30,741 nt of DNA from CAIKMD01 sp035533255. GTDB taxonomy: Bacteria; Pseudomonadota; Alphaproteobacteria; ATCC43930; CGMCC-115725. The translations under genes and the position numbers were made by a program. Numbering within the stretch: position 1 is the first letter of the stretch; every line of letters begins with the position of its first letter. Shown here piece by piece: positions 8,456 to 16,504 of the stretch. The stretch spans positions 1-30,741 of the forward strand of contig DATLUE010000074.1 in the NCBI GenBank assembly GCA_035533255.1, written 5' to 3'. The notes under the pieces are model-generated. The model was not told the origin of the DNA. It searched no databases and saw nothing but the letters and a program-made list of their open reading frames with translations.

Positions 8456-9675
8456 CCGACCCGCGCCGCCAAGCGCCGCTGCTTCGCCTCCGCGATCACC
8501 GGATCGAGGTTGAAGACGCGGCGCGCATTGCCGCCGAGAATGTTGCGCTTCGCGGTCTCGCCGAGGAACGGCAGGTCGTAGATCGTGCTCGGCAAATCCG
8601 TATCCCAATGGGGATAGTCCGAGGCATACATGAGCTGCGTCTCGGCGTTGATCATCTTGAAGGTCAGCTCCAGCGCCTCGCGGTTGTGCACCATCTCCAT
8701 CGGCTGCGTCGAGTAATACATCTCGCGCATGTAGTCGCTGGGCCGGCGCTTCAACAGCGGCACTTCCGAGCTGCGCATCATCCACTCATTGTCGAGCCGC
8801 TGCATCAGAAAGGGTATCCAGGCGAGGCCGCTCTCGACCCAGACGGTCTTGAGCTTCGGAAAGCGCTCGGGCAGCCCGTTGCACAGCCAGTTGGTGCAAT
8901 GAAGAATGTTCCACCAGGAAAAGCCCAGCGCATGCGCCGCAAGAAAGCGATTGCAGAGATTGAGGCTCTGATCGTGGCCGCCGCCGAGCGAGGAGTGGAA
9001 CACGAGCGGCAGGCCGCGCTCTTCGACCGCGGCATAGGTCTTCATATAGGCGTTGTCGTAGAGCTGCTTGTGCCGCGCGGTGCAGACCGTGAAGCCGACC
9101 ACGCCCTTCCGGTCGGCGAAATCCTGCACGATCCGGTAGGCGGCCTCGGGATCGTTCATCGGCAGATAGAGCGATGATTTGATGCGCGGCTCTTCCGCCA
9201 ACACCACCTCGCACAGCCAGCGGTTATAGGCGCGCGCCAACGCAACCTCGACCTCGACCCGCGGGGTGAAACCGAGGCCCAGCATCGGCGTCGGGAACAG
9301 CAACAGGATGTCGATGCCGATCGCGTCCATCCAGCGCCGCGTCAGCGCGATGTCGCGATGCGTTCCCGCCGGCGTCTTTTCCTTGCGCCGGCCGGGATAG
9401 CGGGTGATGCGGCCGCCCAACTCCTGATAGCCGCCGGCCCCTTGGGTGATGCCGCTGCCGCCATAGCCTTGATACTTCGCCTGATCGCGCATCACCGGGT
9501 CTTCGATGAATTCGCAGATCTGGGCGAATGAGCCGGTCTCGTAATGATGGCCGTCGATATCGACGATCAGGAAATCCTCATAGCGGCGCTGGATTGCCTG
9601 CTCGCTCGCATGGGCGAGCAAGGTGGTGGTGTCGAATTCCTCGACCGAGAGATCACGGAAGCTGACGGTATCCAT
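8452..9675 (-). CDS. Amidohydrolase-2 (ACMSD-like) family metal-dependent hydrolase/decarboxylase
   Basis: A 407-residue TIM-barrel amidohydrolase of the group that includes aminocarboxymuconate-semialdehyde decarboxylase and related enzymes acting on carboxylated aromatics. Seen: VDIDGHHYETG (residues 38-48), the D-x-x-x-H-x-x-E metal site typical of this branch instead of the classical HxH; LVFHSSLGGGHD and NILHCTNW with probable metal His residues; WVESGLAWIPFLMQRLD; and MYASDYPHWDTD with the catalytic Asp. The start at 9675 has AAGGGAG about 11 nt upstream. The next gene, on the other strand, encodes a CaiB/BaiF CoA-transferase, which fits catabolism of an organic acid, but the substrate cannot be read from the sequence. 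Confidence 0.87.
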   Translation of the reverse strand: MDTVSFRDLSVEEFDTTTLLAHASEQAIQRRYEDFLIVDIDGHHYETGSFAQICEFIEDPVMRDQAKYQGYGGSGITQGAGGYQELGGRITRYPGRRKEKTPAGTHRDIALTRRWMDAIGIDILLLFPTPMLGLGFTPRVEVEVALARAYNRWLCEVVLAEEPRIKSSLYLPMNDPEAAYRIVQDFADRKGVVGFTVCTARHKQLYDNAYMKTYAAVEERGLPLVFHSSLGGGHDQSLNLCNRFLAAHALGFSWWNILHCTNWLCNGLPERFPKLKTVWVESGLAWIPFLMQRLDNEWMMRSSEVPLLKRRPSDYMREMYYSTQPMEMVHNREALELTFKMINAETQLMYASDYPHWDTDLPSTIYDLPFLGETAKRNILGGNARRVFNLDPVIAEAKQRRLAARVG

Positions 9676-9848
9676 GATGGCGTATCTCCCTTGAGCCTCA
9701 TACCCGACGGCACGACGCTGACGTTCCCGTCAGGATAGCCTCGGGCGCGGCTAAAGCCAATTCGCGGCGGAGAGCAGACCTTGACGCGGGCGGGCCGGGC
9801 TCGCAGGCTTAGGCATCGTTCGCATCACCATCGAGTCTTTGTGCCGCA

Positions 9849-11054
9849 ATGGTCGCCTCCCCCGATACTCTTCCGCTCCACGGCTTGCGTGTGCTCGAGC
9901 TTGGGCACATCGTCGCCGGTCCGACCGCCTCCTTGATCCTCGCCGATCTCGGCGCGGATGTGATCAAGATCGAGAACCCCGACGGCGGCGATCAGGCGCG
10001 GCGCATGCCCGGCGCGGGATCGGGCTATTACTATTTCAACCGCAACAAGCGCAGCGTCGCCATCGACCTGAAGGCGCCGCTGGGCAAGGCGCTGTTTGAG
10101 ACGCTGGTGAAGTCGTCCGACGTGTGCCTCGACAATTACGCGCCGGGCGCGCTCGACCGGCTTGGCCTCGGCTTCGAGGTGCTGTCGGCCGACAATCCGC
10201 GCCTCATCCATATGGCGATCAAGGGCTTCCTGCCCGGCCCCTACGAGCAGCGCCCGTCGCTCGACGAGCTGGCGCAGATGATGGGCGGCCTCGCTTTCAT
10301 GACCGGCCCGCCGGGGCGGCCGCTGCGCGCCGGCGCGTCGATCATCGACATCGGCGCCGCCACCTATGGCGTCATCGGCATCCTCGCCGCCCTCTTTCAG
10401 CGCGCCGAGACCGGACGCGGCCAGATGATCACCTCGGGCCTGTTCGAGACCACGGTGTTCTGGGTCGGCCAATGGATGGCGCGCGCGGTGGCGACCGGCC
10501 AGCCGTCGCGGCCGATGGCGGAGATCGGGCAGTCGGTGCGGATGGGATGGGGTATCTTCCACCTGTTCGAAACCTCCGACGACGAGCAGGTTTTCATCGG
10601 CGTCACCTCGAACGCGCATTGGGAGCGGTTCTGCGCGGTTCTCGGTCTGGGCGAGCTTTATGCCGATCAGCGGCTGAGCACCAATGAGAAACGCGTCGTG
10701 GCGCAAGAATGGATGCTGCCCAAGATCCGCGAGGCGGTGGTCCGCTATACCAGCGCCGCGCTGCAGGGGAAACTCGAGCAGGCGAGCGTGCCCTTTGCGC
10801 CGTTGCGCCGGCCGGACCAATTGCTGGACGACCCGCATCTCAAAGCGAGTGGGCAGCTCTTGGCGGTGCCGATGGAGGATGGGCGGATCGGCCATCTGCC
10901 CAAGCTGCCCTTCACCAGCAATGCGTACGAATTTACCCTCCGCTGCGGTGCGCCCGGGCTCGGCGCGAATACGCGAGAGGTCTTGGCCGAAGCGGGTCTG
11001 GGCGCAACCGAGATCGATGCGCTGATCGCGGCCAAGGTCATCTTTCAGGGGTAG
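9849..11054 (+). CDS. CaiB/BaiF (family III) CoA-transferase
   Basis: A 401-residue family III CoA-transferase, moving CoA between acyl donors and a carboxylic acid by way of an aspartyl-CoA thioester. The N-terminal LRVLELGHIVAGPTAS and LADLGADVIKIENPDGGD motifs, YYYFNRNKRSVAIDLK, and RPSLDELAQMMGGL with the likely nucleophile Asp139 are all seen. The length is normal. The ATG at 9849 agrees with the family N-terminus, although the ribosome binding site is weak. It is divergent from the amidohydrolase gene across a 173-bp gap, an arrangement that suggests joint use in breakdown of a carboxylic or aromatic acid. The specific acid is unknown. Confidence 0.92.
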   Translation: MVASPDTLPLHGLRVLELGHIVAGPTASLILADLGADVIKIENPDGGDQARRMPGAGSGYYYFNRNKRSVAIDLKAPLGKALFETLVKSSDVCLDNYAPGALDRLGLGFEVLSADNPRLIHMAIKGFLPGPYEQRPSLDELAQMMGGLAFMTGPPGRPLRAGASIIDIGAATYGVIGILAALFQRAETGRGQMITSGLFETTVFWVGQWMARAVATGQPSRPMAEIGQSVRMGWGIFHLFETSDDEQVFIGVTSNAHWERFCAVLGLGELYADQRLSTNEKRVVAQEWMLPKIREAVVRYTSAALQGKLEQASVPFAPLRRPDQLLDDPHLKASGQLLAVPMEDGRIGHLPKLPFTSNAYEFTLRCGAPGLGANTREVLAEAGLGATEIDALIAAKVIFQG

Positions 11055-11087
11055 TCGCAGCGGCCACCCGCGAATCCGGCCGGGCAG

Positions 11088-11113
11088 GGAACCAGCTCCG
11101 CCGGGCTGTCGTT
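11088..11113 (+). promoter_or_regulatory. Candidate EcfG promoter for the DUF883-like gene
   Basis: GGAAC at 11088-11092 and CGTT at 11110-11113 are separated by 17 nt, a perfect match to the alphaproteobacterial EcfG consensus. It faces the small membrane-protein gene at 11170, with a predicted leader of about 50 nt. Motif evidence only. Confidence 0.55.
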
Positions 11114-11169
11114 ATTGATTCGCCGCTCGACTTATCCGAGGCGGTCAACGCAGGGTATAGGTTCACATC

Positions 11170-11382
11170 ATGACTGGTTCGAGCGAGCATGCCGGCGGGG
11201 ATGTCGCCATGGCGACCATCAAAAGCGACGTCGTCGCTTTGAAGCGCGAGTTGGATGACGTGCGGCGCCAATCCCTGGACGTCGTCGGTCGCCGCATCGG
11301 CGAGCAGCCGCTCCAAAGCATGCTCATTGCGGCTGCAGTCGGCTTCGTTTGCAGCCGTCTTTTGGCGCACCGGCTGTTTTAA
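11170..11382 (+). CDS. Small DUF883 (ElaB/YqjD)-like membrane-anchored protein
   Basis: A 70-residue protein with the layout of the ElaB/YgaM/YqjD family: a charged amphipathic helix with heptad character (residues 15-45, IKSDVVALKRELDDVRRQ), a short conserved-type turn (IGEQPLQSM) and one C-terminal membrane segment (about 51-66) ending in a basic and aromatic tail. Relatives in E. coli are inner-membrane, ribosome-associated stationary-phase proteins; that role here is inference. An internal ATG at 11209 is an alternative start, and no strong ribosome binding site separates the two. The upstream EcfG-type promoter fits stress or stationary-phase expression. The next small gene begins 27 nt after the stop and may be co-transcribed. 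Confidence 0.72.
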   Translation: MTGSSEHAGGDVAMATIKSDVVALKRELDDVRRQSLDVVGRRIGEQPLQSMLIAAAVGFVCSRLLAHRLF

Positions 11383-11409
11383 GCCTCGCCGCGCTGCGCG
11401 AGCAGCCCC

Positions 11410-11679
11410 ATGCCGAAACCGGCCGAAGAGATCGTTGCCTGGATCGCCGGCCTGTCGCCGACTGACGAGCTTCCGGTGCGGATGGCACTCTGTCTCACCA
11501 ATCCCTGGTGCCACGAAGACAAAGCCTGGCAGCTCCGCATCGAGGCGCTGCGGATGGAGCTGCTGAAATCGACGGCTGACGAAGAGCGCTGCGCGCAACG
11601 CGCCGCAGCGATCGCGCGCGATATGGACAGCGCATTGCGCTCGATGATGGCCGAGCCACCCGATTCGATCGACCGCTGA
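11410..11679 (+). CDS. Hypothetical small helical protein
   Basis: I do not recognise this 89-residue product. It is predicted to be soluble and mostly helical, with a long charged helix in the second half (about residues 38-80) and three Cys residues. There is no signal peptide or membrane segment. It follows the DUF883-like gene on the same strand by 27 nt, so the two could form a small operon served by the EcfG-type promoter at 11088. The ribosome binding site is weak, and the frame opposite has a somewhat similar open stretch, so existence rests on codon use and context. Confidence 0.5.
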   Translation: MPKPAEEIVAWIAGLSPTDELPVRMALCLTNPWCHEDKAWQLRIEALRMELLKSTADEERCAQRAAAIARDMDSALRSMMAEPPDSIDR

Positions 11680-11691
11680 TACAGGAAACGA

Positions 11692-11880
11692 TTAAGAGCG
11701 CTTGATCCGCTCGTCGCCAACCGGTCCGCCGGCGCCAACGCGCTCGCGCTCGCCCAACTCGCGGTCGCGCTTGCCCTGCGGCTTATGCAGCGGCACGCCC
11801 GCTTGGCCTTGCCCTACTTCGCCGCCGGCACCGACGCGCTCGATCTTCTCGGGGCTATTCGCTTTGCCGGTTTCGCTCAT
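11692..11880 (-). CDS. Hypothetical small charged protein with two ERVGAGG repeats
   Basis: A 62-residue, highly charged, probably disordered protein. It contains the motif ERVGAGG-x-VG twice, separated by about 31 residues, with a QGQAGVPLHKPQGKRDREL stretch between. No family is recognised. The start at 11880 is supported by a strong ribosome binding site (GGAGG five bases before ATG); an in-frame ATG at 11910 has none. A weak EcfG-like promoter (GCAAC, 16 nt, ending GTT) lies just upstream at 11911-11935. Glycine-rich charged small proteins among stress genes are common in soil alphaproteobacteria, but a stress role here is inference from position. Confidence 0.6.
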   Translation of the reverse strand: MSETGKANSPEKIERVGAGGEVGQGQAGVPLHKPQGKRDRELGERERVGAGGPVGDERIKRS

Positions 11881-11910
11881 CGTGACCTCCGCTCGCGTGC
11901 TTATCAACAC

Positions 11911-11935
11911 AACCGCGCATCGGGGCCAAGGTTGC
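11911..11935 (-). promoter_or_regulatory. Weak EcfG-like promoter before the ERVGAGG-repeat gene
   Basis: On the minus strand, GCAAC and GGTT are spaced by 16 nt: one mismatch in each element relative to GGAAC-N16/17-CGTT. Position (about 30 nt before the start codon) is right, but the match alone would not be convincing. Confidence 0.2.
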
Positions 11936-11945
11936 TTAGACGCCG

Positions 11946-12932
11946 CTAAACCTGGACATGCGCCATTTGTTGCTCGGGATAGCGGGTGCCGGCCGCCGCG
12001 CCGGCCGGGATCGCCGCCGAAATCCGCGCGACATCCGACGCGCTCAATCGCACCTCGAGCGCGTCGAGGTTTTCCGCCAATCGCTCCGTATGCTTCGTGC
12101 CCGGGATCGGAATGAGGTCCGGTCCCTGCGCCAGCAGCCAGGCGAGCACGAGCTGCGCCGGCGTGCAGCCCTTTTCTTGCGCGATCGCGGCGATGCGCTG
12201 CACCAACGCGCGATTATGCGCCAAATTCTCGGCGCGAAAGCGCGGGTGGCGCCGCCGCGCGTCGGTCTCCTCGAGGCTTGCCGGATCGACGATCTTGCCG
12301 GTCAGCAGCCCGCGCCCGAGCGGCGCATAGGCCACGAAAGCGATGCCGAGCGCGCGCGTGGTCTTCAGCGTCTCCTCGGCATCGACGCGGTAGAGCAGCG
12401 AATATTCGGTCTGGACCGCCGCGATGGGATGCACTTTATGCGCGCGGCGGATGGTTTCGGGCCGCGCCTCGCTGAGGCCGAGCGCGCGCACTTTGCCCTG
12501 CGCCACCAGCTTCGCCATCGCGCCGACCGTATCTTCGATCGGCACCGCGGGGTCGATGCGATGCTGGTAATAGAGATCGATCGTCTCGACTCCCAGGCGC
12601 TTGAGGCTCGCCTCGCAAGCGACCGGGACATAGTCCGGCCGGCCATCGGCAGCGCGCGGGCCGCGCATGTTGCCGAATTTGGTGGCAAGCACGATCTGCT
12701 CGCGCCGGCCGGCAATCGCGGTGCCAACGAGCTGCTCGTTGTGGCCGAATCCATAAGCATCCGAGGTATCGAGCATGGTGACGCCGCGATCGAGGGCCTC
12801 GCGGATCAACGCGACGCCGGCGGCATCGTCGCCCGGCCCATAAGTTCCGGACAAGGACATACAGCCGAAGCCGAGCGGCGAGACGCTAATGCCGCTCGCA
12901 CCGAGCGCGCGTTTCTCGACCAATGACGCCAT
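11946..12932 (-). CDS. Aldo/keto reductase (AKR13-like)
   Basis: A 328-residue NADPH-dependent aldo/keto reductase, cytoplasmic, with the complete catalytic tetrad Asp55, Tyr60, Lys85 and His124 in the motifs MLDTSDAYGFGHNE, VLATKFG and YYQHRID. IPIPGTKHTERLAENLDAL near the C-terminus is the nucleotide-binding loop of this family. The start at 12932 is preferred because GGAGG sits five bases upstream and the length is then standard; ATGs at 12944 and 12992 would add a poorly conserved basic leader. Substrate is not predictable. It lies among small stress-type genes, consistent with aldehyde detoxification, though that is inference. Confidence 0.93.
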   Translation of the reverse strand: MASLVEKRALGASGISVSPLGFGCMSLSGTYGPGDDAAGVALIREALDRGVTMLDTSDAYGFGHNEQLVGTAIAGRREQIVLATKFGNMRGPRAADGRPDYVPVACEASLKRLGVETIDLYYQHRIDPAVPIEDTVGAMAKLVAQGKVRALGLSEARPETIRRAHKVHPIAAVQTEYSLLYRVDAEETLKTTRALGIAFVAYAPLGRGLLTGKIVDPASLEETDARRRHPRFRAENLAHNRALVQRIAAIAQEKGCTPAQLVLAWLLAQGPDLIPIPGTKHTERLAENLDALEVRLSASDVARISAAIPAGAAAGTRYPEQQMAHVQV

Positions 12933-13087
12933 TCCCGCCTCCATCGCTCGCCGTGCCCGACCGCACGGCAACCGGAGGAAGCATTCTGGCAATCGCGGCG
13001 AATAGCAAGACGCCGCTCTCGGAGCGAGCGGCTCTCTTCACCCGCGCGAGGATGTCGCGATCACGGATTGCCGCAGCGAGGGTCGGC

Positions 13088-13109
13088 GAACGGAATGCTT
13101 AGTCCGTTC
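13088..13109 (-). terminator. Hairpin overlapping the stop codon of the KGG gene
   Basis: A perfect 7-bp stem (GAACGGA at 13088-13094, TCCGTTC at 13103-13109) has an 8-nt loop that contains the TAA stop of the KGG-repeat gene. No T-run follows, so termination is uncertain; it may instead protect the mRNA 3' end. Confidence 0.3.
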
Positions 13110-13410
13110 CGTCCTCGGAGTTGCGTTGCTTATCGCCGCGGAGGTCAGCGTTGACAATCGATGCGCGCGATTGGCCGCCTCTGCGCCCGGCCGATGCAGC
13201 GAGGTCGCGATTCTGGGAAAAGCTGCGCTCGCAAGCCGGAACTGCTTCACCGCCCTTCCGGCCGGCATCCGCGGCGAGCTGGCGGTTCCGGGAGAAACTC
13301 CGCTTTTCCGGAGGGACGCCCTGCCCGCCCTTGCTGGCAATCGCGCGTTGCTTGGCTCGGTCCATCGACGCGAAGCCACGGGTGGACTTGCCTGTATCAC
13401 GTTGAACCAA
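13099..13410 (-). CDS. KGG-repeat (Con-10/GsiB-type) stress protein
   Basis: About 103 residues. It contains the conserved RGFASMD opening followed by three roughly 23-residue repeats ending in SKGG, RKGG and RRGG, the pattern of small hydrophilic stress proteins related to fungal Con-10 and Bacillus GsiB. Such proteins accumulate under desiccation, salt or stationary phase; the molecular role is unknown. No ATG precedes the conserved region closely. I chose TTG 13410, which has AGGA about nine bases upstream and gives the usual short leader before RGFASMD. Alternatives are ATG 13365, which would cut into the repeat, or a much longer frame from 13719. An EcfG-like promoter at 13444-13468 would place transcription start about 27 nt before the TTG. 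Confidence 0.75.
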   Translation of the reverse strand: MVQRDTGKSTRGFASMDRAKQRAIASKGGQGVPPEKRSFSRNRQLAADAGRKGGEAVPACERSFSQNRDLAASAGRRGGQSRASIVNADLRGDKQRNSEDGTD

Positions 13411-13443
13411 GGCGGTTTTTCCTATTGGAGGTACTCGGATGAA

Positions 13444-13468
13444 AATGCCTGTCGCACCCGATTGTTCC
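13444..13468 (-). promoter_or_regulatory. Candidate EcfG-type promoter for the KGG gene
   Basis: On the minus strand GGAAC (13464-13468) is followed after 16 nt by CATT (13444-13447), one mismatch from CGTT. It also satisfies the looser S. meliloti RpoE2 pattern GGAAC-N18/19-TT. Location fits the TTG start at 13410. Confidence 0.4.
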
Positions 13469-13521
13469 GCTAAATCTTGCGGTCCTTTGCCGTAGCCTCG
13501 GAATGCGTCCGCCGCAAAACG

Positions 13522-13574
13522 GGTCTCACTAAAATTATTCACCGTGCCGCCCAATTTTCGCTCGGATTGAGACC
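13522..13574. promoter_or_regulatory. Nested inverted repeat between the KGG and tolC-like genes
   Basis: GGTCTCA (13522-13528) and its exact complement TGAGACC (13568-13574) flank a second inverted pair, AAAATT (13531-13536) and AATTTT (13553-13558). The arms are asymmetrically spaced, so this is unlikely to be a simple terminator. It lies in the divergent intergenic region and may bind a regulator. Confidence 0.3.
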
Positions 13575-13648
13575 AATTCTCGCCGAAGATGTGAGGCACC
13601 GGACAGAAACGCGGGGGAATTGTCTTGCTACTTCTTGGGCAAGCGCGA

Positions 13649-14995
13649 ATGCAGCGCATCGGCTCTGCGGCCGTTCTATTTTTGCTTCTGGGCAGGACCG
13701 CATTGGCCGAAACGCTCACGCTCGACCAGGCCTTGGGACTCGCCTACGAAACAAATCCCCGTCTCGCCGCCGAGCGGGCTGCCCTGCGCGCCACCGATGA
13801 GGACGTAGCCAAAGCCTTATCCGGATGGCGTCCAACCGTCAGCGTGAGCGGAAGCTATGGCTACACACGGGACGACACGTCTCCGCCCGATCCGGTCATC
13901 GCCCCCAATGGGCATCCCCGCGATGGCACCGTCACCCTGTCGCAGCCGGTATTGAATGGCAGCACCATACCGCAAACGCGCGAGGCGAAAGCAGGCGTGC
14001 AGGCCGGCCGCGCGCAATTGCTATCGGTCGAGCAAGCGACCCTGCTCGATGCCGCAAAAGCCTATTTCGACGTGTTGGGCGACGAAGCAGAACTGAAATA
14101 CAAGCGGGACAACGCCGCGCTGCTGGCGGAGCAATTAGATATGACCCGGCAGCGGGTCGCCATCCGCGACATCACCCGCACGGATCTCGAGCTGGTCACC
14201 TCGCGCCTCGATGCCGCCAAGGCCGATGTCGCATCCGCCGAAGCCAAGCTCGCGGCCAGCCGCGATGCCTTCCTGAGAATCATCGGGCGGCCGGCGGAAA
14301 CGCTGGAGGCGTCGCCGGCGCTTCCGGAAGTAGCCGGAAACGAAGCGGCGGCCTTGAATCGCGCCCTTGCCAGCAACCCCGATCTTCTCGCCGCGCGGGA
14401 GCTGTCGCGCCAAGCGGATGCGGCTGTGAGCGTCGCGGTCGGCGCGTTGTTGCCAAATCTATCGCTCCAGGCGCAATACAAGAACTCGGTCGACGAAATT
14501 GCGAGCGGCGTCCATGATTCGGCGCTTTCGCTGATCGCCCAGCTTCGGGTCCCGCTTTATCAAAGCGGAGCGGAATACGCCGAAATCCGGAGGACGAAAG
14601 AACTCTACAGCAAAGCCGTTCTCGGAATGGCCGACGCCGAGCGCCGGGTTCGCGAGAACCTCGATTCGACCTGGCAGATGCAACGTGCCGCCCGCACCGC
14701 TATCGCTTTGCACCGACAGCAAGTACAAGCCGCGCAATCCGCTTACGAGGGCTTCTTGGAAGGAATAAAGGCCGGCGATCGCACGACGTTCGACCTTTTG
14801 AATTCCGCGCAAGAACTCATTTCCGCGCAGGTAGCGCTGGTCGAAGCGCACCGGCAGTATAACCAGAGCACGTTCCAGCTTGTCGCGGCGACCGGCGGCT
14901 TGACGGCGCGAGCTCTTGATCTGCCGGTCGCGTTCTATGATCCGCAAGTCCATTACGAGGACGATGCGGATCGTTGGATCGGCACCGGCAAGTAA
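13649..14995 (+). CDS. TolC-family outer-membrane channel protein
   Basis: A 448-residue outer-membrane efflux/secretion channel. It has a signal peptide (MQRIGSAAVLFLLLGRTALA, cleavage before ETLTLDQAL) and two repeats of the TolC/OEP fold. The first runs from LDQALGLAYETNPRL, the second from about residue 235 (ALNRALASNPDL). GAxxPxxxxxAxY-like beta segments and long coiled-coil helices are visible, and FEGIKAGDRTTFDLLN-type sequence appears near the end. ATG 13649 is preferred over TTG 13625 because it gives a compact signal. It is convergent with the EPS polymerase gene and could be the outer-membrane partner of the ABC/HlyD pair encoded at 21967-25051; this partnership is inferred from proximity only. 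Confidence 0.92.
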   Translation: MQRIGSAAVLFLLLGRTALAETLTLDQALGLAYETNPRLAAERAALRATDEDVAKALSGWRPTVSVSGSYGYTRDDTSPPDPVIAPNGHPRDGTVTLSQPVLNGSTIPQTREAKAGVQAGRAQLLSVEQATLLDAAKAYFDVLGDEAELKYKRDNAALLAEQLDMTRQRVAIRDITRTDLELVTSRLDAAKADVASAEAKLAASRDAFLRIIGRPAETLEASPALPEVAGNEAAALNRALASNPDLLAARELSRQADAAVSVAVGALLPNLSLQAQYKNSVDEIASGVHDSALSLIAQLRVPLYQSGAEYAEIRRTKELYSKAVLGMADAERRVRENLDSTWQMQRAARTAIALHRQQVQAAQSAYEGFLEGIKAGDRTTFDLLNSAQELISAQVALVEAHRQYNQSTFQLVAATGGLTARALDLPVAFYDPQVHYEDDADRWIGTGK

Positions 14996-15052
14996 CGGCC
15001 CCGGCCCCTGCGTCGTGGATTCCGCGCGGCGAGGCTCGGTGTACCGATCGCG

Positions 15053-16504
15053 TCACCGTGCAACCGACGAGGGCTTGGCCAAACTCGAGCGCGCGAAAAC
15101 GGGCCGGGCCGGCCTTGGCCGATATCGCGTCTGACGAACAGAATCGCTTTCCCTTGAAACCCGTCGCGCGACAAAGGCCGAACCCAGCGCGGTGAACAGC
15201 AGCACGGTCGAAAAATAAAATTGCGTGACGCCGACGACCTCGACCGGCGTTCGCACCAGCTCGTAAACCACCAGGCTGGACCAAAAGCAGAGCGACAAAT
15301 TCGGCCGCACGACAGCGCGGCAAAACAAAAATCCGGCGCCCACGAGTATGGTCGCGCCGAAAACAATCAGGCCTACCCAACCGAGATGGACCAGGATTTC
15401 GATAAAGGTATTGTGAAAGCTGAAGCCTTCGCGACTGACGATGCCGGCGTAGCGCCAGAGCCCCTCCGCATCGGGATTGCCCCGAAGCCAAAAGGCATTG
15501 AAGCCTTTGCCCAAAAGCGGTTTTTCCGCAATGAAATCGCTTGCCCGTTGCCACAGATAGGTACGACCCGTGAAAGTCGTATCCTTGCCGAATAGCTGGG
15601 CGATCGCGTCCATCAACCCGCCGGATGTTTCGTTATACGCGAGCGCCATCAGCGCCAGGCCCAGCGACAACAGCCCGATCGCGGTCACCCGGAGGACGAC
15701 GCTGAGCGGACGAAGGCAGATCAAGAAGACGAAAATTACGGCAGCGATAATACACGCCAGCAGAGCGCCGGCAGAGCGCGCCTCGAAAAGCGCGTAAGCC
15801 TCGATCGCAATAAAGAGAACGGCTAGAGCCGACCGCCACAGGCGGCGATCTTCGATACCCGCAATCAGAACGGCGGTCGAGACCAGGAGGCCCGTTGCCG
15901 CGATGTCGGCGAGCAGATTCTTGCTGTCGGTGAGGCCCGAGAAAGCTGTCGCGCCCACGGTACCCGTATCGACGATCTGGCCGAACATAAGCGCCGTGCC
16001 AACGTAGCAGCCGAACGCAAGACACAACCCCCACAACACCGCTTTGGACTGCGGCGCAGCCGAGAGGGTCAGCGCGGCCCCGATCGTCAGGGCGAATTCG
16101 AGCGAATATTTGAGGGTCACCGCGGGCGCTTCCGACCACATCGTCGAGAGGATCGCAAGCAAGGGTATCGCCAGGAGAAAGGCGCGCGGGGCGAGGACGC
16201 CGCCAAGCTGCGATGCGCGCATTGCGATATAAACCACCGCGACGAGCGCGAAGAGCGCTGCACCGATGGTTCCCAAATCGGTAATGAATAACATCGGCAC
16301 GAAGAGCGCGAAGGCGAAAATGCCATCCCATTCGCGCGCAGGCCTTACGAGCGCGGGATGCGCCCGCAGGGCGGAGCGTCGCGGAACGGCCGGCGTCGCG
16401 GTGATCGTGGCGCGAAAGGCTCGCTCCTCGGCGATTTGGCGTCCGATCGGCGAGCGCGCACCACGCTCGCCTCTTCCCGGCCGACGTGCTCGTTCCGTCA
16501 TCAT
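15053..16504 (-). CDS. O-antigen ligase/polymerase family membrane protein (ExoQ-like EPS polymerase)
   Basis: A 483-residue polytopic inner-membrane protein with roughly ten to twelve hydrophobic segments. It carries the Wzy_C-type periplasmic loop: GRTYLWQRASDF, KPLLGKGFNAFW and FSFHNTFIEILVHLGWVGL, with the conserved Arg and His. Proteins of this type polymerise lipid-linked repeat units (ExoQ, Wzy) or ligate O-antigen; beside the Wzz/BY-kinase and export genes a polymerase role is more likely. About 65 cytoplasmic residues, rich in Arg, precede the first membrane segment. The start at 16504 overlaps the stop of the preceding glycanase gene by 4 nt (ATGA), with a second ATG directly after it. 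The 3' end faces the tolC-like gene 57 nt away. Confidence 0.87.
   Translation of the reverse strand: MMTERARRPGRGERGARSPIGRQIAEERAFRATITATPAVPRRSALRAHPALVRPAREWDGIFAFALFVPMLFITDLGTIGAALFALVAVVYIAMRASQLGGVLAPRAFLLAIPLLAILSTMWSEAPAVTLKYSLEFALTIGAALTLSAAPQSKAVLWGLCLAFGCYVGTALMFGQIVDTGTVGATAFSGLTDSKNLLADIAATGLLVSTAVLIAGIEDRRLWRSALAVLFIAIEAYALFEARSAGALLACIIAAVIFVFLICLRPLSVVLRVTAIGLLSLGLALMALAYNETSGGLMDAIAQLFGKDTTFTGRTYLWQRASDFIAEKPLLGKGFNAFWLRGNPDAEGLWRYAGIVSREGFSFHNTFIEILVHLGWVGLIVFGATILVGAGFLFCRAVVRPNLSLCFWSSLVVYELVRTPVEVVGVTQFYFSTVLLFTALGSAFVARRVSRESDSVRQTRYRPRPARPVFARSSLAKPSSVAR

Noticed and set aside
13411..13719. N-terminal extension of the KGG protein from ATG 13719
   Set aside because: The extra 103 codons cross the tolC-like start region and both candidate promoters, and they look unlike the conserved family.
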